Source: an archaeon
GTDB taxonomy: Archaea > Thermoproteota > Nitrososphaeria > Nitrososphaerales > Nitrosopumilaceae
NCBI GenBank assembly: GCA_024276695.1
Contig: JAJRWR010000026.1
Span: 1-64,000, forward strand
DNA length: 64,000 nt
Reading direction: 5' to 3'
Part shown: one piece after another, positions 33,371 through 42,779 of the stretch
Layout: every line of letters begins with the position of its first letter
How positions within the stretch are numbered: the stretch's first letter is position 1
Notes under the pieces: generated by a model
Seen by the model: the letters and a program-made list of their open reading frames with translations, nothing else
Database searches by the model: none
Told to the model about the DNA's origin: nothing
Position numbers and translations under genes: made by a program

Positions 33371-35332
33371 TTGTATCTGTTGGAACAACTATCTCAATTT
33401 GAATTAATATCTGATTATGCCCCTACGGGTGATCAACCTCAAGCAATTGATGCCTTAGTCGAGGGTGTAAAGAAAGGAATCGTTCAAACTCTGCTTGGGG
33501 TGACTGGAAGTGGCAAAACATTTTCTGTTGCAAATGTGATTGCAAGGACAGGAAAGAACACGCTAGTGATTTCTCACAACAAAACTCTTGCAGCACAACT
33601 TTATTCGGAACTAAAACAATTTTTTCCAAAAAATAATGTTGGATATTTTGTATCGTACTATGACTATTATCAACCTGAAAGTTATCTTCCACAAACTGAT
33701 ACGTACATTGAACAAGATACTCAGATAAATGAAAAAATTGAAAAGTTAAGACTGGAAGCCACTGCAATGCTGCTTTCAGGAGAGCCTACAATCATTATAT
33801 CAACCGTATCTTGTATCTACTCTCTAGGAAATCCACGTGATTGGGAAGATTTAGCTATCACAATTAACGTTGGAGATGAAATTAAGAGAAATGAGATAAT
33901 ACGACGATTTGTAGATGCCAGATATGAAAGAAATGATGCTGAAGTGGCTCCTGGAAACTTTAGGGTAAAAGGAGATACTATTGATATCATCCCTGCATAT
34001 TCTGAAGATTTAGTTAGAATTTCCATGTTAGGCGACGAGGTAGAAAAAATTTCCATTTTGGATCATGTATCCCTTAAAGAAAAAAAGAAAATCCAACAAA
34101 TGAAAATTTTTCCTGCTAAACACTATCTTATTGCAAAAGATGTTAGAGAAAAAGCTGTAACATCAATTAGGGACGAATTAAAATCCAGACTATCTGAATT
34201 AAACGAATTAGAAAAACAAAGACTAGAGATGAGAACAAAATATGATCTAGAAATGATTGAGGAATTGGGATATTGTTCTGGAATTGAAAATTATTCTAGA
34301 CATTTTGATGGAAGAAAAGCTGGAGAAAAAGCATTTTGTTTAATGGATTTTTTTGGTGATGACTATCTGATGGTGATTGATGAATCACATGTTACTTTGC
34401 CACAACTTCATGGAATGTACAAAGGCGATCATTCTAGAAAAAACGAATTGATAACATATGGATTTAGGTTGCCAAGTGCATTTGATAATCGTCCATTGAA
34501 ATTTGAAGAATTTGAAAAATACATTCAAAATACCATCTTTGTTTCAGCAACTCCCTCTGAATATGAAAAAAAAATATCCTCTCATATTACTGAACAACTT
34601 GTTAGGCCAACTGGTTTACTTGACCCTCAAGTTGAAACCAGGCCTATAAAAGACCAAATGGATGATTTGATCAAAGAAATCAACAAAAGATCTGCTAATT
34701 CCGAGCATGTTTTAGTTACAACTCTTACAAAACGTATGGCTGAAGATTTGGCAGAATACCTTTCAAAAAAACAAGTCAGGGTGAGATACATGCATTCTGA
34801 AATTGAAGGATTGCAGAGAACTGAGATTATTAGGCAACTACGTCTTGGTGAATTTGATGTTCTTATAGGGATTAATCTTCTAAGAGAAGGGTTGGATATT
34901 CCAGAAGTTTCTTTAGTTGCTATATTAGATGCTGATAAGGAAGGGTTTTTGAGAAATTTCACAAGTCTGATTCAGACATGTGGTAGAGCTGCAAGAAATG
35001 TGAATGGAACTGTCATAATGTATGCTGATAATAATACTAAATCCATGAAAAATGCCATGATTGAAACTAAGCGTCGTAGAGAAAAACAAATGCAATATAA
35101 CAAAGAACATAATATTGTCCCTAGAACAATTATCAAATCGATTCCAAACCAAGAAGTCGCTTTAGACGATTCAAAACTAAAATCAATACATGATCTATCT
35201 GCTGAAATAATTGATTTAGATGCACAAATGAAAAAATATTCTGAAGAATTAGATTTTGAACATGCAATTGAATGTAGGGATAGGATAAAACGAATAGAAA
35301 AGGAGATTGAATTTAAAAATGGTAGAAAATAA
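33371..35332 (+). CDS. uvrB: excinuclease ABC subunit B
   Basis: The 653-aa UvrB has DYAPTGDQPQAIDALVEGV and Walker A LLGVTGSGKTFSVANVI, the beta-hairpin region YYDYYQPESYLPQTDTYIEQDTQINEKIEKLRLEATAMLL, helicase motif DESHVTLPQLHGMYKGDHSRK, and motif VI GRAARNVNGTVIMYAD. The C-terminal UVR domain (DLDAQMKKYSEELDFEHAIECRDRIKRIE) binds UvrC. It loads at DNA damage after UvrA. The start is TTG 33371 or TTG 33380; a TTTAAAT box at about 33350 favours the second slightly. It is the first gene of a uvrB-uvrA-uvrC operon, a bacterial-type system found in some archaea through old transfer. Confidence 0.95.
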   Translation: MYLLEQLSQFELISDYAPTGDQPQAIDALVEGVKKGIVQTLLGVTGSGKTFSVANVIARTGKNTLVISHNKTLAAQLYSELKQFFPKNNVGYFVSYYDYYQPESYLPQTDTYIEQDTQINEKIEKLRLEATAMLLSGEPTIIISTVSCIYSLGNPRDWEDLAITINVGDEIKRNEIIRRFVDARYERNDAEVAPGNFRVKGDTIDIIPAYSEDLVRISMLGDEVEKISILDHVSLKEKKKIQQMKIFPAKHYLIAKDVREKAVTSIRDELKSRLSELNELEKQRLEMRTKYDLEMIEELGYCSGIENYSRHFDGRKAGEKAFCLMDFFGDDYLMVIDESHVTLPQLHGMYKGDHSRKNELITYGFRLPSAFDNRPLKFEEFEKYIQNTIFVSATPSEYEKKISSHITEQLVRPTGLLDPQVETRPIKDQMDDLIKEINKRSANSEHVLVTTLTKRMAEDLAEYLSKKQVRVRYMHSEIEGLQRTEIIRQLRLGEFDVLIGINLLREGLDIPEVSLVAILDADKEGFLRNFTSLIQTCGRAARNVNGTVIMYADNNTKSMKNAMIETKRRREKQMQYNKEHNIVPRTIIKSIPNQEVALDDSKLKSIHDLSAEIIDLDAQMKKYSEELDFEHAIECRDRIKRIEKEIEFKNGRK

Positions 35333-38138
35333 ACTGAAAATTAGAGGTGCACGTCATCACAATCTAAAGAATTTGGATATTGATATTCCAAAAAATAACT
35401 TAATTGTAATAAGTGGTTTGTCTGGTTCTGGTAAATCTACATTAGCATTTGATACCATTTATGCTGAAGGCCAGAGGAGATATGTTGAATCGCTTTCATC
35501 TTATGCTCGTCAATTTTTAGAAATGATGGATAAACCTGATGTTGATTCTATTGAAGGTCTCTCTCCTGCAATTTCCATACAACAAAAAACTACGAGTAAA
35601 AACCCCCGTTCTACTGTTGGAACTACCACTGAAATTTATGATTACATGAGATTATTGTTTGCAAGAATTGGTACTCCTTACTGTACAAATTGTGGGCGTA
35701 AAGTTTCAACACAATCCATTGAACAAATATGTGATTCTGTACTCAAAGATTTTTCAGGAAAAAAAATTCTCATTTTAGCTCCAATTATTCAGAGAAAAAA
35801 AGGAACATATGAAAAATTATTTGAACAAATCAAAAAAGATGGATACTCTAGAATACGCCTAAATGGTGAGATTTTGAGCCTAGACGATGAAATTCCTCTT
35901 CTCGATAGGCAAAAATGGCACAATATTGAGATTGTAGTTGATAGAATTACTACTGAAAAATCTGAAAGATCTAGACTTTTTGAAGCCATACAAACTGCAA
36001 TCAAGGCATCCAAAGGCGATGTTATGATTACTGTTGAAAAATCAGAAAAAATTTTCTCACAAAATAATGCGTGTCCTTATTGTGGATTGACAGTAGGCGA
36101 ATTAGAACCTCGTTCTTTTTCATTTAACTCTCCTTTCGGTATGTGTAAAACATGTAATGGTTTGGGGGTGAAGATGGAATTTGATGCAGATTTAGTTGTG
36201 CCTGATAAAACAAAATCCATTTTAGACGGTGCAATAGTGCCTTGGAGTGGACGGTTCTCTGCATTTAGACGTCAAGCATTAAGGGCAGTAGGGAAAAAGT
36301 TTGGTTTTGATTTGATGACTCCTTTTGATAAAATCAAACCTAAACATCTCAAAATAATTTTACATGGCACGGATGATTTGATAGATTTTACATATCGTTC
36401 AAAATCTGGAGATTCATCTTGGCAATCTACAAATGCGTTTGAAGGTGTTTTGTCTAATTTACAACGTATATTTATGGAAACTGATTCTGAATCGAAACGA
36501 GAATGGTTAAAACAATTCATGAGGGACACTCCTTGTAACATATGTCATGGCAAAAAATTAAAACCGGAATCACTTGCAGTAAAGATTAATGAAAAAGGAA
36601 TAATGGATGTTTGTGATATGTCTATTGATCATTGCTATGATTTTTTCTCTTCATTGAAGTTAACTGAAAATGAACAATACATTGCAAGAGATATTCTAAA
36701 AGAGATAAGGGAACGCCTTGAATTTTTAATGAATGTGGGATTGAATTATCTGACATTAAACAGATTAAGTTCAACGTTGTCTGGCGGTGAATCTCAACGA
36801 ATTAGGTTGGCAACTCAAATTGGTTCTAATTTAACTGGAGTATTGTATGTACTTGATGAACCTACAATCGGTTTACATCAACGAGATAACACCCGACTCA
36901 TTAAAACGCTAAATAAGCTACGAAATCTGGGAAATACTGTAATTGTTGTAGAGCATGACGAAGAAGTCATCCGAAATTCAGATTGGATAATAGATTTAGG
37001 TCCTGGGGCTGGTGTTCATGGAGGAAATATTGTTTTTGAAGGAACTGTAAATCAGATTTTAAAGGATAACAAGTCTATAACTGGTGCATACCTTAAAAAT
37101 AATTCTTTGATAAATTTGGAAAATAAAATTCGTAATCGTTCTGGTTCATTGTTTGTAAAGAAAGCATCTGAAAATAATCTTAAAGATATAGATATTGAAA
37201 TCCCTCTGGGTCTTTTTGTTTCTGTAACTGGTGTTTCTGGTTCTGGAAAATCTACATTGATCAACGATATTTTATTAAAATCATTAGAAAATCATTTTTA
37301 TAAATCAAATGTACGACCAGGCACTCACAAAGAAATTACTGGATTGGAAAACATCGATAAAGTAATTGCTATTGATCAGTCTCCAATTGGCAGGACTCCG
37401 CGTTCAAATCCTGCAACTTACATCGGAGCATTTACTCCGATTAGAGAACTTTATGCAAATACTGCACTATCCAAAGAACGTGGATATGCCCCTGGACAAT
37501 TCTCGTTTAATGTAGCTGATGGTAGATGTTTTGCATGTGATGGAGATGGAGTAAAACAAATTGAAATGCAGTTTCTATCTGATGTTTATGTAAAGTGTGA
37601 TGAGTGTAAAGGAAAAAGATACAACACTGAAACCCTATCTGTATTGTATAAGGGTAAAAATATTTCAGATATTTTGAACATGACTGTCTATGAAGCACTA
37701 AATTTCTTTGAAAACATTCCTGCAATTAAACGAAAATTACAAACAGTATATGATGTTGGTTTGGGTTATGTCCAACTAGGACAGTCTTCTACTACTTTAT
37801 CTGGTGGTGAGGCCCAAAGAGTTAAACTTTCATCTGAATTATCCAAACGAGGAACTGGAAAAACACTTTACATCTTAGATGAGCCTACGACAGGCTTGCA
37901 TTTTGCAGATGTTCAAAAATTATTAGATGTTCTCAACCGCCTTGTGAATCTTGGAAATACTGTTGTGGTAATTGAGCATAATATGGATGTGATCAAAAAT
38001 TCTGATTGGCTAATTGATCTTGGACCTGAAGGTGGTGATGAAGGCGGAAAAGTTGTAGCAATTGGTACTCCTAAAGATATTTCAAAAGCACCTGGAAGTT
38101 ATACTGGAAAGTATTTGAAGAAAATATTAAAAAAATGA
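35319..38138 (+). CDS. uvrA: excinuclease ABC subunit A
   Basis: This is a large double ABC ATPase. The two Walker A sites are GLSGSGKSTLAFDTI and GVSGSGKSTLINDIL, and the two signature motifs are LSGGESQRIRLA and LSGGEAQRVKLS. Zinc modules are CPYCGLTVGELEPRSFSFN...CKTCNGLG and CFACDGDGVKQIEMQFLSDVYVKCDECKGKRY. It scans DNA for lesions and hands UvrB over. The ATG at 35319 overlaps the uvrB end by 14 bp; the track start (TTG 35307) is four codons earlier. Its stop overlaps the uvrC start, so all three genes are co-translated. The motifs are complete. Confidence 0.95.
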   Translation: MVENKLKIRGARHHNLKNLDIDIPKNNLIVISGLSGSGKSTLAFDTIYAEGQRRYVESLSSYARQFLEMMDKPDVDSIEGLSPAISIQQKTTSKNPRSTVGTTTEIYDYMRLLFARIGTPYCTNCGRKVSTQSIEQICDSVLKDFSGKKILILAPIIQRKKGTYEKLFEQIKKDGYSRIRLNGEILSLDDEIPLLDRQKWHNIEIVVDRITTEKSERSRLFEAIQTAIKASKGDVMITVEKSEKIFSQNNACPYCGLTVGELEPRSFSFNSPFGMCKTCNGLGVKMEFDADLVVPDKTKSILDGAIVPWSGRFSAFRRQALRAVGKKFGFDLMTPFDKIKPKHLKIILHGTDDLIDFTYRSKSGDSSWQSTNAFEGVLSNLQRIFMETDSESKREWLKQFMRDTPCNICHGKKLKPESLAVKINEKGIMDVCDMSIDHCYDFFSSLKLTENEQYIARDILKEIRERLEFLMNVGLNYLTLNRLSSTLSGGESQRIRLATQIGSNLTGVLYVLDEPTIGLHQRDNTRLIKTLNKLRNLGNTVIVVEHDEEVIRNSDWIIDLGPGAGVHGGNIVFEGTVNQILKDNKSITGAYLKNNSLINLENKIRNRSGSLFVKKASENNLKDIDIEIPLGLFVSVTGVSGSGKSTLINDILLKSLENHFYKSNVRPGTHKEITGLENIDKVIAIDQSPIGRTPRSNPATYIGAFTPIRELYANTALSKERGYAPGQFSFNVADGRCFACDGDGVKQIEMQFLSDVYVKCDECKGKRYNTETLSVLYKGKNISDILNMTVYEALNFFENIPAIKRKLQTVYDVGLGYVQLGQSSTTLSGGEAQRVKLSSELSKRGTGKTLYILDEPTTGLHFADVQKLLDVLNRLVNLGNTVVVIEHNMDVIKNSDWLIDLGPEGGDEGGKVVAIGTPKDISKAPGSYTGKYLKKILKK

Positions 38139-39721
38139 CTTTTGATATTTCTAAAATTGTTATTCCTACGGATCCTGGAATTTATTTGATGAGAGACAAT
38201 GATGGAATAATTATCTATATTGGTAAGGCAAAAAATTTGAAAAATAGGGTGAAATCATATTTTAACAAAAATCAAAATTATAAAACACAAAAACTAGTTG
38301 AAAATATTTCTGCTATTGAATTTATTTTAACTGATAATGAAAGTGAAGCCTTTCTTTTAGAATCAAATATGATCAAAAAATATCGTCCTCGATTTAATAT
38401 TGAATTAAAAGATCAACAAAGATACACCTATCTTAGAATCTCTGATGAAAAATATCCTAGATTGTTAGTTTCAAGAAGAACTAGAGATGGAAAATTTCTA
38501 GGTAAAGGCAAAACTTTTGGACCGTTCACTCAAGGTAGTTCCAAACTACTTACAATTGGCACATTACGAAAGGCATTTCAAATTAGAATTTGTAAAACTC
38601 TTCCAAAGAAAGTCTGCTTGGAATATCATTTGGGAAATTGTGAAGGTCCGTGTGAATTCGAAGATGCTCAGGAAAGATATCCTAAACATGTAAAAGCATT
38701 ACATGATGTTCTAAAAGGGAAAAATCAAACCAAAATTTTTACAAAAAAATTAGAAGAGGAAATGCAACAAGCCGCAGAATTACAACAATTTGAGCGTGCA
38801 AAGGATATTCGTGATACTTTGATTCGGCTTGGAAGCCTTCAAACAAAACAAAAAATGGAATATGTTGAAAATTCTGATGAAGAGTATTTTGGTATAGAAA
38901 TTCAAGAACAATCTGCAATTGTGATGAATTTTAGAATGATTAATGGTGTGATCCGAGATAGTGACAAATTCTTTTATGATTTGGTATGTGATAATTCATT
39001 TTCAAATTTTTTGTATCAATATTATTCAACACACAAAATTCCAAAACTCATCATAGTTAGTGAACTTCCTGAAAATCAAAAATTGCTGGAATCTTTATTT
39101 TCAGAACAATCTGGGTTTGATGTAAAAATCTCAATCCCTACTAGAGGAAAGAAAAAAGATATCATTGATCTAATTTTAAAAAATATAAAATTAATTCATT
39201 CTAAAGGCGGCGATCCTGGTTTAGTTGAACTAAAAGAAATTCTTAATCTTCATGTTATTCCAAATATCATTGAATGCTTTGATATTTCTAATCATGGGGG
39301 GGATTTTGCTGTAGGTTCTATGTCTAGATTTGTTGGAGGGATTCCTAACAAGGCTGGATATAGAAAATTCAAAATCAAAACTGTTTCAGGAAGGGATGAC
39401 TTTGCAATGATTGGCGAAATAATTAAAAGGAGGTACTATAGATTACTTGAAGAAAATTCTGAACTTCCTGATTTGGTTGTAATTGATGGTGGCAAAGGAC
39501 AACTTGGATCTGCTATGAAATCTTTAGAATCTCTTGGTTTGAATTTACCTTGCATATCTTTGGCAAAAGAAAATGAAGAAGTCTATCTCCCTAAACATAA
39601 AAATCCAATCATAATTCCAAAATACAAATCATCACTAAAAATTTTACAGTATGCCCGAGATGAGACTCACAGATTTGGTGTGATGTATAATCGAACGATA
39701 AGGAAAAACCAAATAAAATAA
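38135..39721 (+). CDS. uvrC: excinuclease ABC subunit C lacking the C-terminal HhH domain
   Basis: The N-terminal GIY-YIG nuclease (PTDPGIYLMRDNDGIIIYIGKAKNLKNRVKSYF) cuts 3' of the lesion. A central UVR segment (EMQQAAELQQFERAKDIRDTLIRL) contacts UvrB. The RNase H-like domain (IECFDISNHGGDFAVGSMSRFVGGIPNKAGYRKFKIKT, DDFAMIGEIIKRRYYR, LVVIDGGKGQLGSAM) makes the 5' cut. The 528-aa protein ends at RFGVMYNRTIRKNQIK, where bacterial UvrC normally continues with two helix-hairpin-helix motifs. No HhH coding follows in any frame downstream. The gene overlaps uvrA by four bases. Confidence 0.93.
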   Translation: MTFDISKIVIPTDPGIYLMRDNDGIIIYIGKAKNLKNRVKSYFNKNQNYKTQKLVENISAIEFILTDNESEAFLLESNMIKKYRPRFNIELKDQQRYTYLRISDEKYPRLLVSRRTRDGKFLGKGKTFGPFTQGSSKLLTIGTLRKAFQIRICKTLPKKVCLEYHLGNCEGPCEFEDAQERYPKHVKALHDVLKGKNQTKIFTKKLEEEMQQAAELQQFERAKDIRDTLIRLGSLQTKQKMEYVENSDEEYFGIEIQEQSAIVMNFRMINGVIRDSDKFFYDLVCDNSFSNFLYQYYSTHKIPKLIIVSELPENQKLLESLFSEQSGFDVKISIPTRGKKKDIIDLILKNIKLIHSKGGDPGLVELKEILNLHVIPNIIECFDISNHGGDFAVGSMSRFVGGIPNKAGYRKFKIKTVSGRDDFAMIGEIIKRRYYRLLEENSELPDLVVIDGGKGQLGSAMKSLESLGLNLPCISLAKENEEVYLPKHKNPIIIPKYKSSLKILQYARDETHRFGVMYNRTIRKNQIK

Positions 39722-39743
39722 GAAAAAAGGAAAAAGTTTTTGG

Positions 39744-40334
39744 TTAGTTCACTGTGACACTGCCGACCATCCATGGGTGTACCATACAGAAGTAATTGTA
39801 GCTGCCTGGGTCATTAAATTCAAACGCATAAGATGCATCTGCCATGACTAGACTACTATCAAATACGCCCGATGGGCCATCAGCTGGATTGCCACCCGTG
39901 ACTGTGTGTGCTGCCGTATCTGTATTAATCCATTCCACTGTATCTCCAACATTGATTGTGATATCTGCTGGTGAGTAGCATGCATTACTTTCTTCACATC
40001 CTGGAACTGAAGTGCCTGCTGGAATATCCACATTGTATGTAGTTGGTCCTACTGGTGTATCCTTCATGGATTCATTCATGATGATCTCTTCTTCTAGTTC
40101 TACAGTTTTTTCTGCAGATTTTATTGGAGCTTCATTTTTTACCTTATCTGCAATATCTGCAAATGGATCTGTTTGAGTTTTTTCCTCAACAGTATTTGAA
40201 ACTATTGGAGATGAAACAACAGGATCTGCACTTTGAACCCCATCCAAATATAATGCGGTTCCTACACCTACGACAATAATTGCAATTGTAAATACAATTG
40301 CTACTGTATCTATACCTGCCATAATTGATTTCAA
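39744..40334 (-). CDS. membrane-anchored plastocyanin-like blue copper protein
   Basis: A single N-terminal membrane helix (GIDTVAIVFTIAIIVVGVGTALYL) anchors this 196-aa protein. An acidic linker leads to a cupredoxin domain with type 1 copper ligands near H143 (AAHTVTGG), C183, H186 and M189 (YFCMVHPWMVG). Two further Cys (PGCEESNACY) may make a disulfide. Thaumarchaea carry many plastocyanin-like proteins thought to move electrons from ammonia oxidation to the respiratory chain, in place of cytochrome c. It converges on uvrC with about 20 bp between stops and appears to stand alone. Confidence 0.9.
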   Translation of the reverse strand: MKSIMAGIDTVAIVFTIAIIVVGVGTALYLDGVQSADPVVSSPIVSNTVEEKTQTDPFADIADKVKNEAPIKSAEKTVELEEEIIMNESMKDTPVGPTTYNVDIPAGTSVPGCEESNACYSPADITINVGDTVEWINTDTAAHTVTGGNPADGPSGVFDSSLVMADASYAFEFNDPGSYNYFCMVHPWMVGSVTVN

Positions 40335-40577
40335 ACTTTATCTATGCTAAATAAATCTAATCTTCATTATCCTCTTCATATTTTTAAGACTCTGGAATCT
40401 TACTATTTATCAAATTTTTACATGAATTTAAAAATTTCTTGAAGATTTTATAGGATCACTTTAATTGAAGTTATATTTTGTCAATGAATTTTAACAACTT
40501 TTTCTTTTATCAATCTACTATGTAGTGCATTATAGACTACAAATGATCTTTCACCAAACAACTAATCATTTTTGGCT

Positions 40578-40973
40578 CTAATCTTTTTTTGTATTAAGTA
40601 TTTCTTTTGCTAGATTTGTATTTTGCATGATTAACCCATATTCAATTTTTAATTTTCTTTGAGCAATTAGTTGATTAATGAATTTCATTCTTTTTTGAAT
40701 AAATTCATCATCAATCATCAAACCTTCAGTTAATTGTTCATACATCATTTTTTCATCAATTTTTATTTTGACATTGTCTCCATTTTTTATTCTAAAAACT
40801 CCTATACTCCAAAACAAACCAATATGTAGTGCCACATATTTTGATTGTAGATCTGTGATTTCATTTTTGTAAATTTTTACATGTTCTCTACTTTGCTCAA
40901 CAGATGAATCATCTGTTTGAATAATCCATGATATCTTTGTCTCGTTTCCATACGAATAAAAAACATGGTTCAA
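40578..40973 (-). CDS. 131-aa hypothetical protein
   Basis: This soluble protein (MNHVFYSYGNETKISWIIQTDDSSVEQSREHVKIYKNEITDLQSKYVALHIGLFWSIGVFRIKNGDNVKIKIDEKMMYEQL...) has beta-like N-terminal and helical C-terminal halves, and no family is recognised. The roughly 240-bp gap to the plastocyanin gene (40335-40577) is AT-rich and shows no ORF or RNA I can support. Confidence 0.5.
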   Translation of the reverse strand: MNHVFYSYGNETKISWIIQTDDSSVEQSREHVKIYKNEITDLQSKYVALHIGLFWSIGVFRIKNGDNVKIKIDEKMMYEQLTEGLMIDDEFIQKRMKFINQLIAQRKLKIEYGLIMQNTNLAKEILNTKKD

Positions 40974-41049
40974 TTGTCAATCAAAAAGTGGTCTTTTGTT
41001 AATATATTTTGAATCCCTTACTTATGATCATAGATGAAAAGGTGTACAT

Positions 41050-41256
41050 ATGCTTGAGTCACACGCTTTTTTCTCTAGAATGGTTGACGAATTAGTTGAA
41101 TTCTCAGAATATGATCCAGAATTAGCAGATGGAATCAAATGGTTAGATGATCAGGCTCAAAAAAAAGGTATCACATTTTATGATATGGTTTTTGAAGTGT
41201 TATACAAACACGATGTAAACTCTAAAGCCAAAGATTGGTTAAGCACAAGAAATTAA
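41050..41256 (+). CDS. 68-aa small helical protein, similar to the 63-aa protein at 42541
   Basis: MLESHAFFSRMVDELVEFSEYDPELADGIKWLDDQAQKKGITFYDMVFEVLYKHDVNSKAKDWLSTRN is helical and soluble. Its core (LDDQAQKKGITFYDMVFE) resembles EIDQQTQLDGLSLYDVYLD in the gene on the other side of citrate synthase. The function is unknown. It converges on citrate synthase with only two bases between the stops. Confidence 0.6.
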   Translation: MLESHAFFSRMVDELVEFSEYDPELADGIKWLDDQAQKKGITFYDMVFEVLYKHDVNSKAKDWLSTRN

Positions 41257-41258
41257 AT

Positions 41259-42422
41259 TCATTTTCTCAAGTCTAATGTTTGATATTCACAACCTTGGGG
41301 ACCGCAATATTTTCCAACGTATGTGGCTTTTGGTCTGTATAATGCTGGCTTTGGTGCTGCCTCTGCAAATTTTTCTTCAATAATATGAGCTGCCCATCCT
41401 ACAACTCTTGAAATTGCAAAGATTGGTGTATTGAGATCCATTGGAATTTTTAACATGTAATATAGCGATGCACTGTACAAGTCCACATTTGGATAAATGT
41501 CTCTATCTTTCTGGGACTTCATTTCTGAAATAGTTGTAATCTCCACTTTTTCTGTGATATCGAACCATGGATCTTTGGTTTTTTTTGCAAGCTTTCTTGA
41601 TAATTCTTTTAACACTTGTGCTCTGGGATCATATGTTTTGTAAACTGCATGTCCCATGCCCATAATTCTGTCGCCAATGCTCATTTTTTCTTTAATCCAT
41701 CCTTCAACTTTATCTACTTCCGCAATTTCTAAGAGCATTTTCATTACTTCGGTATTGGCTCCTCCATGTAGTTCTCCACTTAGTGCTCCTATTGCGGCAC
41801 TTGCAGCTGAATACATGTGTGCCCTAGTTGATGCAACTTGTCTTGCTGTAAAAGTTGATGCATTGAAAGTATGGTCTGCATGAAGAATTAAACAGACGTC
41901 AAAGATTTTTTCAACTTCGGAGTCTGGTTTTTCTCCAAACATCATGTATAGAAAATTAGCAGCATGACTTAGTGATGAATCTGGTTCCACTGGTTCTAAT
42001 CCATTTCTTATTCTGTGCCAACTAGCAACAATTGTGGGAACTTTTGCAATGAGATTTATGGCTTTATCGTAACTAGCATCTTTATTTGAAAATTCTTCAT
42101 CATAGTATCCTGCAAGTGCAGATACAAATGCTTGAAGCATATCCATCGGATCTGCATCTTTTCTCCAATTCCTCATGTTTTTTTGCATTTGTTTTGGAAT
42201 GTATCTGGCATCAATCAGTTTTCCATTAAATTCATCTAATTGTTGTTTAGTTGGTAAACTGTCATAAAGTAATAGATATGCTGTTTCTTCAAATGTTGAA
42301 TTTTTTGTAAGATCTAAAATATCAAATCCACGATAAATGAGCTTGCCTTTTTCCCCATCTATGTTTGAAATCCTTGTATCTGCAACTTCAATTCCACGTA
42401 AACCTATATTTTTTGTTTCCAT
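41259..42422 (-). CDS. gltA: citrate synthase
   Basis: The 387-aa small-type (archaeal/Gram-positive) citrate synthase has GLRGIEVADTRISNIDGEKGKLIYRGFDI. The catalytic His are in CLILHADHTFNASTFTAR and GALSGELHGGANTEVMKML, with GMGHAVYKTYDPRAQ as the third block, and the catalytic Asp is in the NVDLYSASLYYML segment. It condenses oxaloacetate and acetyl-CoA, so carbon from the 3HP/4HB cycle can enter the oxidative branch to 2-oxoglutarate. An AAATATAATA element lies about 30 bp before the start. It is flanked by two small related genes of unknown role. Confidence 0.95.
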   Translation of the reverse strand: METKNIGLRGIEVADTRISNIDGEKGKLIYRGFDILDLTKNSTFEETAYLLLYDSLPTKQQLDEFNGKLIDARYIPKQMQKNMRNWRKDADPMDMLQAFVSALAGYYDEEFSNKDASYDKAINLIAKVPTIVASWHRIRNGLEPVEPDSSLSHAANFLYMMFGEKPDSEVEKIFDVCLILHADHTFNASTFTARQVASTRAHMYSAASAAIGALSGELHGGANTEVMKMLLEIAEVDKVEGWIKEKMSIGDRIMGMGHAVYKTYDPRAQVLKELSRKLAKKTKDPWFDITEKVEITTISEMKSQKDRDIYPNVDLYSASLYYMLKIPMDLNTPIFAISRVVGWAAHIIEEKFAEAAPKPALYRPKATYVGKYCGPQGCEYQTLDLRK

Positions 42423-42540
42423 ATTGAGCCTACTGAAATTCTTCTATTATATTTTCGCTAAAATCTTGTCTATGAAGTTTAGTGATTAGTCTAATATGAC
42501 AACTTTTGGTCATAAATGAGGATTTTTAATCAAAAATTAA

Positions 42541-42732
42541 ATGACTCCTAAAGAGCGTGAACATTTGAAAAAACTCGATGATATGGTACTAAATGCATCA
42601 TCAGATGAATTGAAAAAAATTCAAGAAATAGATCAACAAACTCAGCTGGATGGATTGTCCCTTTATGATGTCTATCTTGATTCAAGCTCCTTGGTCAACC
42701 AAAGCATGAAAAAACCTTCTAGAGAATCTTAA
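42541..42732 (+). CDS. 63-aa small helical protein, similar to the 68-aa protein at 41050
   Basis: MTPKEREHLKKLDDMVLNASSDELKKIQEIDQQTQLDGLSLYDVYLDSSSLVNQSMKKPSRES is helical, with a DQxxxxxGLSLYD motif resembling DQAQKKGITFYD of the gene at 41050. It starts with ATG and lies about 50 bp upstream of the DHH phosphoesterase gene on the same strand. No domain is recognised. Confidence 0.55.
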   Translation: MTPKEREHLKKLDDMVLNASSDELKKIQEIDQQTQLDGLSLYDVYLDSSSLVNQSMKKPSRES

Positions 42733-42779
42733 TTTTACATTCTTCATTTAAATGAGGGTTTGTGATTTTTTAATCTGTA

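Noticed and set aside
40335-40577. Gap between the plastocyanin-like gene and the 131-aa gene
   Set aside because: AT-rich with many stops on both strands; no ORF, RNA or repeat could be supported.
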